In this document: positions 32,973 through 37,839 of the stretch, one piece after another
How positions within the stretch are numbered: position 1 is the stretch's first letter
Layout of the letters: each line of letters opens with the position of its first letter
Origin: JBBTRP01 sp038065125
GTDB lineage: Bacteria > Patescibacteriota > Patescibacteriia > JACQRZ01
Assembly (NCBI GenBank): GCA_038065125.1
Contig: JBBTRP010000074.1
Location: 1-37,839 of the forward strand
DNA length: 37,839 bases
Direction of reading: 5' to 3'
Translations under genes and position numbers: made by a program
Notes under the pieces: generated by a model
Database searches by the model: none
What the model was told of the DNA's origin: nothing
What the model saw: only the letters and a program-made list of their open reading frames with translations

Positions 32973-33033
32973 CCCGGGGCAGCGCCAATATAATACACAT
33001 ATGGCGAAAACCTCCCCGGGCTTCGTTTTTTTT
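32973..33033 (+). terminator. possible terminator before the Ig-like gene
   Basis: CCCGGGG (32973-32979) pairs with CCCCGGG (33014-33020), with an inner GCCA/TGGC pair, and eight T residues follow at 33026-33033. The stem is long-range (34-nt loop), so confidence is moderate. A TATAAT box sits inside the loop at 32989-32994. Confidence 0.4.
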
Positions 33034-33035
33034 GA

Positions 33036-33044
33036 TGATATGAT
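33036..33044 (+). promoter_or_regulatory. extended -10 TGATATGAT, probably leaderless
   Basis: TGA plus TATGAT ends 8 nt before the ATG at 33053, matching the spacing at 2907-2915 and elsewhere. Confidence 0.5.
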
Positions 33045-33052
33045 AGTGTCTG

Positions 33053-34370
33053 ATGACTATGATTATTCGAGCAGTATTGTTTNNNNNNNNNNNNNNNNNN
33101 NNNNNNNNNNNNNNNNNNNNNNNNNNNNNNNNNNNNNNNNNNNNNNNNNNNNNNNNNNNNNNNNNNNNNNNNNNNNNNNNNNGGAAGCGTATTGGCGCTG
33201 GGGTTTATTTCGATTCAGCCGGCGCTAGCGGAAACGGAGCGGGGCTTCAATTTTTTTACAGCCGGGCCTACTCTTGAGAGGCAAACGCCACTCAAGTTCT
33301 TTTGGAGTTCTCCCGGAGCTGGATCGTGTACCGCATCCGGCGACTGGTCCGGGTTAAAGCCCGCCGCGGGTAGCGAATCGATTCCGTTGCCGTCGCGAAC
33401 GTCTATGGTTACCATCCGCTGTGGAAATGTTTCAAAGTCACTCACGATTTTTGTCAGCCCCGGCACGGTGCCATTCCGGTTCCAGGACGCTCCCTCACAC
33501 GTTATACTTCAAAGAGGCGAGCAGCTCGAGCTTCGATGGAGCGCACCTTCAAGAGCATCTTCCTGCTCACTGGACCTTAATGGATTACGAGTTAGTACGC
33601 GCGGAAATGAGGGGAGCGAGAGGATTTCGCCACAGCAAATCGGCCGGTATCAGTATAGTATTGAGTGCGCCGTCCCCGGTCAGAGTGAGTCAATCAGCGG
33701 CCGCGTTATCGCGACCGTGTATGATGATGCAGCGCCCCACACCGTTAATGTGGTCCAGGCAAGGTTGGGCGATGCAGCGGGTGCGTTTACGGTTGTTAGT
33801 ATTCAGCCTCTCAACCCCTTTGTCCCAACAAGCTCGCTGAATGCGCAGGTCCACCTGAAGGGTCGAACGACGCTCACAGGGCTCGTGCGATATCACGCTC
33901 AAAATGACGCCAATTTGTTCGTCAGAAGTCGCGTCTGCATGGAGGCGCTTGACTATGAGTCAGCCCGGCGATTTCCTGAACTTGCGGGAGTCGGGCAGCT
34001 GGAGCCGACTCGATTCTGCTTTCGTAACGATTCACTCGCGCAAGAGATTTTTTCACCTGGTGGATCGGCAAGGATCGCGTCAGTCGTGGTGGATGGTGTA
34101 ACATTGATCGGGGATTGGGAAGTCCGTCCTCATGAGGCGTATCTCATCAACGAGATTGTACAGAGCAGCGCCGGAGTTGTGCAGGGTGAGTCGATATCAC
34201 TAAAAGAAGGCGTCCAACAAATCAAATCAAGACAAGCGCTCAAATCTCAAAAAAAGAATGCGGCATATTCTTCGAAACATTTCGTTAAGCGTGAGAGACC
34301 AGTAACCAAACCGCGACAAAATCGTTCGCCACAACACCCTCGCCGCGTATGGTATAGTGACTCGATATGA
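33053..34370 (+). CDS. secreted Ig-like-domain protein, interrupted by assembly gap
   Basis: The N-terminus (MTMIIRAVLF) and the sequence after the gap (GSVLALGFISIQPALA then ETERG) together look like one signal peptide, so the true gap is probably short and its 100 N are a placeholder; the frame across it cannot be verified. The mature part has two Cys-containing beta-sandwich repeats of the kind seen in CPR surface proteins (FFWSSPGAGSCTASGDWSG ... VTIRCGN; LRWSAPSRASSCSLDLNG ... YSIECAVPG), then a ~150-residue domain and a very basic C-terminal tail with many Lys, Arg and Gln. Ligand unknown. An upstream ATG at 33001 in another frame is a less likely start. Confidence 0.7.
33083..33182. 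other. 100-N scaffold gap
   Basis: Exactly 100 unknown bases, the conventional size for a gap of unspecified length. It lies inside the signal-peptide region of the Ig-like gene, so that gene's start is unresolved. Confidence 0.99.
34350..34358 (+). promoter_or_regulatory. extended -10 TGGTATAGT, probably leaderless
   Basis: TGG plus TATAGT ends 8 nt before the ATG at 34367, inside the end of the previous gene. Confidence 0.6.
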
Positions 34371-35506
34371 AACACGCGTTAGTGTTGTACGGCGCGACTG
34401 ATCTTGGCGCCTCGGAATTTTCTGCAGATATTCTGTGGGCGACTAAGTTCAAAGTGCCCGATCCCGTTTTGTTCATTCAGATTGAACAAAAAAAAGTTCT
34501 TCTGGTGTCAGCGCTCGAGGTTGAGCGCGCACATAAGGAGGCACGGGTTGATGAGGTGATTCTTCTCACTGCGTATCGCGGTGAAAATCACGAGTCGCCA
34601 TTGATTTCATTTTTGAAGAATGAGGGAGTAACTCATGTCACCACGCCTGAGTCGATGCGATGGAGTATTGCCCAGCACCTTCACAAACATTTCGAGGTGT
34701 CGGCAGTTCGGAACCCTTTCGGAAAGGAGCGCAGCATCAAGCGCGAAGACGAGCTTTCAGAAATCGAAGCGGCGCAACGCGCGGTCGAGCGTGCAGTGGA
34801 GAAGGGGAGGCAGTTTTTAAAAGAAGCAGAGGTTCGAGGTGCGGAAATTTTTCACCCCACACTCCCTGACCCCGTAACCTCGCACGACGTTCGAAAAGTT
34901 ATCGATCACGACTTGTACGACCAAGGATATTTGGGTATTGACAGTATTGTCGCGTGCGGCGCGTCTGCCGCCGATCCCCATTGTCGCGGCGAAGGGTTAT
35001 TGCGGCCACATCAGCCGATCGTTCTTGATATTTTTCCTCGCTCGCTTGAGTCGCTCTATTTCGCGGATCAAACACGAACGGTATTTAAGGGCGAGCCGGA
35101 TATGATGTTTCAAAAAATGTATGCGGCGGTTCTTGATGCCCAGGAGCAGTCGCTCTCGCTCATCGTGCCGGGAGCGAAATCGGATACCGTGATGCAGCGC
35201 GCACAAGAGGTACTGAAAAAGCATGGTTTTCCGACCTCCGTGACTGAGCGGCCGGTCTATGGATTCATCCACGGACTCGGGCATGGCGTCGGTATCGAAA
35301 TCCACGAATTACCCAGTATCGGTCGATCCGGAGATATTCTGGAGGAGGGGATGGTTGTAACCGTCGAGCCGGGATTGTATTATTCAAAAGAACGATCCGG
35401 TATTCCTGTTGGCGGTATCCGCATCGAGGACATGGTCGTCGTCACGCATACTGGTCACCGCAATCTTACGAGATTTGCAAAACAGTTGAGTGACATGATT
35501 GTATGA
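34367..35506 (+). CDS. M24 family Xaa-Pro peptidase-like protein
   Basis: A 379-residue cytoplasmic metallopeptidase. The N-terminal ~125 residues form the creatinase-like domain and the C-terminal part is the pita-bread fold with all five metal ligands visible: Asp221, Asp234, His306 (HGLGHGVGIEIHE), Glu334 (VEPGLYY) and Glu354 (IRIEDM). It probably removes N-terminal residues before proline from peptides taken up or recycled. It overlaps the previous gene by 4 bp and nfo by 4 bp. Confidence 0.92.
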   Translation: MKHALVLYGATDLGASEFSADILWATKFKVPDPVLFIQIEQKKVLLVSALEVERAHKEARVDEVILLTAYRGENHESPLISFLKNEGVTHVTTPESMRWSIAQHLHKHFEVSAVRNPFGKERSIKREDELSEIEAAQRAVERAVEKGRQFLKEAEVRGAEIFHPTLPDPVTSHDVRKVIDHDLYDQGYLGIDSIVACGASAADPHCRGEGLLRPHQPIVLDIFPRSLESLYFADQTRTVFKGEPDMMFQKMYAAVLDAQEQSLSLIVPGAKSDTVMQRAQEVLKKHGFPTSVTERPVYGFIHGLGHGVGIEIHELPSIGRSGDILEEGMVVTVEPGLYYSKERSGIPVGGIRIEDMVVVTHTGHRNLTRFAKQLSDMIV

Positions 35507-36348
35507 GGCCGCTGGTTGGCGGGCATGTTTCGGTTGCGGGGGGATTGTATCGCGCGTTTGAGAACGCCGAAGTGATTGGCGCGAGGACCGTTCAGTTTTT
35601 CGGTGCATCCCCGCGGCAGTGGTTCTCACCGCTCCCGACCGCAGAGTCAATCAAGCAGTTTGAGTTGGCGCGGAAAGACTCGAACGTTCAGACATTTTTT
35701 CTACACGCGCCGTATCTTCCCAATATTGCAAATCCGGACAAAGATGCGCGAATAAAATCGATCAACGCACTTACCGGCCACCTCACGATCGTTCGACTTC
35801 TAAAAAGTAACGGCCTTATTTTCCACATTGGATCATCTAAACCGCTTCCCCGCGAAGACGCGGTGGATGTGATCGTTGAAAGTATGCACGAGATTCTCAA
35901 AAATGTTCCCGGCGACACGCATCTCATTATCGAAAACTCCGCCGGCGGGGGATTCCGGATCGGGTCGACACCTGAGGAGATCGGGGAGATCGTCACGCGC
36001 GTGAAGAGCGATCGCGTCAAGGTCTGCATCGACACCGCACACGCGTTTGAGGCCGGAATGATCGAATCGTACACTCCCGAAAATATCAAAATGTTTTTTA
36101 ACCGGTGTGATGCAGCGTTTGGTATCGATCGCATCACGGCCCTCCACGTGAACGACTCAAAGACCGCATTCAACTCGCATCACGACCGGCACGAGAATAT
36201 CGGCGAGGGACAGATCGGACTTGATGGTTTTAAAAATCTCGCACAAGAAAAACGCCTTTCGCACACCTCGTGGATTCTCGAAGTCCCTGGTTTTGACGAC
36301 ACCGGACCGGACAAGAAAAATGTCGACATCTTGAACGCATGTTTTTGA
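35503..36348 (+). CDS. nfo: endonuclease IV (AP endonuclease)
   Basis: Cleaves DNA at abasic sites in base excision repair. The TIM-barrel metal-binding motifs are present in order: GGHVSVAGG (N-terminus), FLHAPYLPNIA, FHIGSS, IIENSAGGG, CIDTAHAFEAG, LHVNDSKT with HDRHENIGEGQIG, and the last WILEVPG. Together they supply the three-zinc site of the family. At 281 residues it is complete. Another DNA-repair gene, now disrupted, lies immediately downstream, so this was a small repair cluster. Confidence 0.95.
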   Translation: MRPLVGGHVSVAGGLYRAFENAEVIGARTVQFFGASPRQWFSPLPTAESIKQFELARKDSNVQTFFLHAPYLPNIANPDKDARIKSINALTGHLTIVRLLKSNGLIFHIGSSKPLPREDAVDVIVESMHEILKNVPGDTHLIIENSAGGGFRIGSTPEEIGEIVTRVKSDRVKVCIDTAHAFEAGMIESYTPENIKMFFNRCDAAFGIDRITALHVNDSKTAFNSHHDRHENIGEGQIGLDGFKNLAQEKRLSHTSWILEVPGFDDTGPDKKNVDILNACF

Positions 36349-36358
36349 GAATATACTC
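36331..36358 (+). promoter_or_regulatory. promoter TTGAAC-16-TATACT before the MGMT gene
   Basis: TTGAAC at 36331-36336 and TATACT at 36353-36358 with a 16-nt spacer. The predicted start lies at about 36365, next to the ATG of a hexapeptide ORF (36366-36386) whose TGA overlaps the MGMT start ATG at 36383. Confidence 0.55.
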
Positions 36359-36382
36359 TAAAGACATGTTTACTCCACAATC

Positions 36383-36843
36383 ATGACCTTTCGCGAACGG
36401 GTGCTCTGCCTGGTCAAGGACAGTCAGTGCGGAAAGGTCGTCACGTACCAGGAGGTCGCGCGGCTCTTCGGCAATCCTACTGACCATCCATACATGGGTT
36501 AATGCAAAAAAGGTCATTATTTCGAGTGAGATCCGATGTCGTGGAGCCTTAAAAAACCGCAGTCGTATTAAAAATACGATGAGGATTTTTTATGGCGAAC
36601 GATGAGGAGCTTGCCGTAATCATGAGCTTTTTCGTTAACGTATGTATGGATGGTCAGTAAGGCCGCCCGCGCTGTTGGGGCGGTTCTCAAAACCACTTCG
36701 ATCCTGAGATTCCCTGTCATCGCGTGATCCGATCGGACGGAAAGGTAGGCGGGTATAATCGAGGCGCAAACAAAAAAAGAGATCTTCTTATCGAAGAAGG
36801 TTCACTGCGAGAAAATGAATCATTAATCAAGGGAGTTTGTTAA
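36383..36843 (+). pseudogene. MGMT/Ogt-type methyltransferase gene, disrupted
   Basis: The two halves encode a small alkylated-DNA-protein cysteine methyltransferase domain: 5' part MTFRERVLCLVKDSQCGKVV, TYQEVARLFGNP; 3' part with IPCHRVIRSDGKVGGYNRG, containing the active-site Cys of the PCHRV motif, then LLIEEGSL. A 178-bp insertion splits it after codon 32 and brings a stop 7 codons in. In addition, a run of A at 36689-36692 is one base short, so the 3' half is out of frame even if the insertion is removed. With both repaired, a protein of about 93 residues results, normal for the short family form. The gene is probably inactive. Confidence 0.85.
36480..36657. mobile_element. 178-bp MITE with TA target duplication (IS630/Tc1-type)
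   Basis: The 16-bp perfect terminal inverted repeats are CTGACCATCCATACAT (36480-36495) and its complement at 36642-36657; weaker similarity continues inward for about 40 nt. The element is flanked by TA at 36478-36479 and 36658-36659, the target duplication of IS630/Tc1-mariner transposons. It has no ORF of its own; an internal TCGTATT/AATACGA hairpin lies near its centre, followed by a T-run. It is therefore a non-autonomous element needing a transposase from elsewhere in the genome. Confidence 0.9.
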
Positions 36844-36958
36844 TTGATTTTGACTTCTACTTCTTGATTCGTGACTCTTGGTTCTTCGAGGTCTTTTGCC
36901 ACAATCTTTCAAACGGAGTAAGCTATAAAAATGTTTTCAACTCCCTTGAACTAGTGAT
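36844..36958 (+). other. 115-nt gap between the pseudogene and corA
   Basis: T- and A-rich DNA with no gene. A TATAAA at 36924-36929 is a possible promoter element, without a convincing -35. No Shine-Dalgarno site is present near the corA start. Confidence 0.4.
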
Positions 36959-37839
36959 ATGGTCACCATCTATTACAAAAACATCAAAGAGAACGCGCTT
37001 CACACGCTTGAGGAGTTCAAGGTCGGGTCGTGGATTACTGTCCAGAATCCGACTGAGGATGACATTACGTATCTCGTGAAGACCTTCTCGCTCGACGAGG
37101 GTCTCGTGCGCGACGCGACCGACTTTTACGAGGTGCCTCGTGTGGAGGTGGACGCGAGCGTGACGTATATCTTCGCGCGATATCCGTACAGCGAAGATAA
37201 CCGCATCTTGACCGCGCCGGTACTCATCGCGATCGGCGAGGATTTTTTTATCACCGTTTCAGCGCACGCGTTCCCCATCCAGGACCGGTTCATCTCCGGG
37301 GAGATCGATTTTTTTACCACGCAGAAAACGAAACTCTTCCTCCAGTTTTTTTTCGAGATCAACGCCGCATACTCGTCGCTCCTCAATAACATCAGTCGCA
37401 GGATCCGTGCCATGAGTATCACGCTTGAGCGAATCGAGAATAAGGACATCATTCAGTTCGTGACTTTTGAAAATATTCTCAACGATTTCATTTCCGCACT
37501 GCTCCCGACCAGCACCATGCTCCAAAACCTCCTTTCGGGAAAATTTTTACGCCTGTATAAAAACGACCAGGACCTCATTGAAGATCTGTTCCTCAACAAC
37601 GGTCAGCTCGTGGATATGTCAAACTCAAACCTCAAGACGATCGTGAACATCCGCGAGTCGTACTCAACGATCATGACGAACAACTTGAACCGCGTCATTC
37701 GTCGTCTCACCGCGCTTACGGTGCTGTTCATGGTCCCCAATATCATCTCCGGATACTTCGGCATGAACGTGCCCCTGCCGCACGCCGACTCACCCCTGGC
37801 ATTTTCCGCACTCCTATCGATTACGTTTGCCGTTTCCGG
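36959..37839 (+). CDS. corA: CorA family magnesium transporter (partial, runs off the end)
   Basis: A partial gene of at least 293 codons, still open at the window edge. The N-terminal cytoplasmic funnel domain covers residues 1-~240, with the long alpha7-type helix around KTKLFLQFFFEINAAYSSLLNN and TIVNIRESYSTIMTNNLNRVI. The first membrane helix leads into the signature YFGMN (Gly268-Met269-Asn270), and the second helix begins just before the cut. This motif defines the pentameric CorA pore. Its substrate is probably Mg2+, as for the nearby MgtA-like and Nramp-related proteins. The last helix and C-terminus are missing. Confidence 0.93.
   Translation, partial: MVTIYYKNIKENALHTLEEFKVGSWITVQNPTEDDITYLVKTFSLDEGLVRDATDFYEVPRVEVDASVTYIFARYPYSEDNRILTAPVLIAIGEDFFITVSAHAFPIQDRFISGEIDFFTTQKTKLFLQFFFEINAAYSSLLNNISRRIRAMSITLERIENKDIIQFVTFENILNDFISALLPTSTMLQNLLSGKFLRLYKNDQDLIEDLFLNNGQLVDMSNSNLKTIVNIRESYSTIMTNNLNRVIRRLTALTVLFMVPNIISGYFGMNVPLPHADSPLAFSALLSITFAVS

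Larger units (their letters stand above)
32660..33052. other. mostly noncoding stretch after the sigma factor
   Basis: Nearly 400 bp hold only a 27-codon ORF, several A/T-rich promoter-like boxes (TATATAAGTATAAC near 32712-32725) and small inverted repeats (CTTCTC/GAGAAG near 32930-32946, AGACG/CGTCT near 32950-32966). No protein family is recognisable in any frame. Confidence 0.6.

Noticed and set aside
33001..33082. An alternative start at ATG 33001 with a perfect TATAAT upstream
   Set aside because: Its reading frame gives an acidic, non-signal N-terminus and is not continuous with the exported protein after the gap. A hairpin and T-run overlapping it also argue against it, though the gap prevents certainty.
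1..37839. A recoded (UGA as glycine) genome
   Set aside because: Several complete genes end at TGA with normal overlap to the next ATG, so TGA is a stop.
1..37839. CRISPR arrays or defence genes
   Set aside because: No regularly spaced repeats and no Cas, restriction or toxin-antitoxin motifs were seen in either strand.

Overview
The window looks like a chromosomal stretch from a Candidate Phyla Radiation (Patescibacteria) bacterium, probably in or near the Parcubacteria/ABY1 groups. This is inferred from gene content: a Gmad2 plus eight-cysteine-cluster surface protein, a glycine-tailed RRM protein, a class III ribonucleotide reductase with its activase, many short-spaced genes and few Shine-Dalgarno sites. 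TGA is used as a normal stop, so the Gracilibacteria/Absconditabacteria code is unlikely. No rRNA, tRNA or CRISPR array was recognised. One 100-N scaffold gap lies at 33083-33182.

Layout. 135-2859: glycerol-3-phosphate dehydrogenase, a shortened FGGY (glycerol-type) kinase fused in frame to a membrane-anchored tail, and a small membrane protein. 2925-6068: a Com-like zinc ribbon, then nrdD-nrdG for anaerobic dNTP synthesis. 6129-8664: a disulfide module (DsbA-like, VKOR), a DoxX-like membrane protein and a DUF378 protein. 8775-10010 (minus): a secreted CAP-domain protein. 10057-12876: an orphan PEP-utiliser protein, an EamA transporter and a nucleotidyltransferase. 12873-13453: a self-contained RRM unit with a consensus promoter, long leader and terminator. 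13495-15854: a hairpin array, then a methyltransferase-like gene and a divergent PLP enzyme ending in a bidirectional terminator. 15857-17218 (minus): HtpX protease and a membrane protein, divergent from transketolase (17295-19124). 19137-20298: a small secreted coiled-coil protein (minus) and a second nucleotidyltransferase. 20361-20807 (minus): an unrecognised gene with a strong promoter and Shine-Dalgarno site. 20926-24288: a tandem ThyX-like protein, a Nudix protein and WecB. 24308-28263: an MgtA-like P-type ATPase and an Nramp-related transporter. 28263-31687: methyltransferase, RsmE, PEBP-family protein, TsaC and the Gmad2/eight-cysteine protein. 31688-33052: structured, G-rich noncoding DNA around an ECF sigma factor. 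33053-36348: a secreted Ig-like protein interrupted by the gap, an M24 peptidase and endonuclease IV. 36383-36843: an MGMT-type DNA repair gene broken by a 178-bp MITE and a one-base frameshift. 36959-end: CorA, cut by the window edge.

Recurring signals. Many genes at the head of transcription units have a -10 box, often an extended TGn type, ending only 6-9 nt before the start codon. This suggests leaderless mRNAs are common here. The clearest anomalies are the MITE in the repair gene, the kinase-membrane fusion, the methyltransferase/PLP pair behind hairpins, the strong-SD gene of foreign codon use, and the structured region before the sigma factor. Magnesium handling is a theme: MgtA-like, Nramp-related and CorA proteins all occur within about 14 kb.
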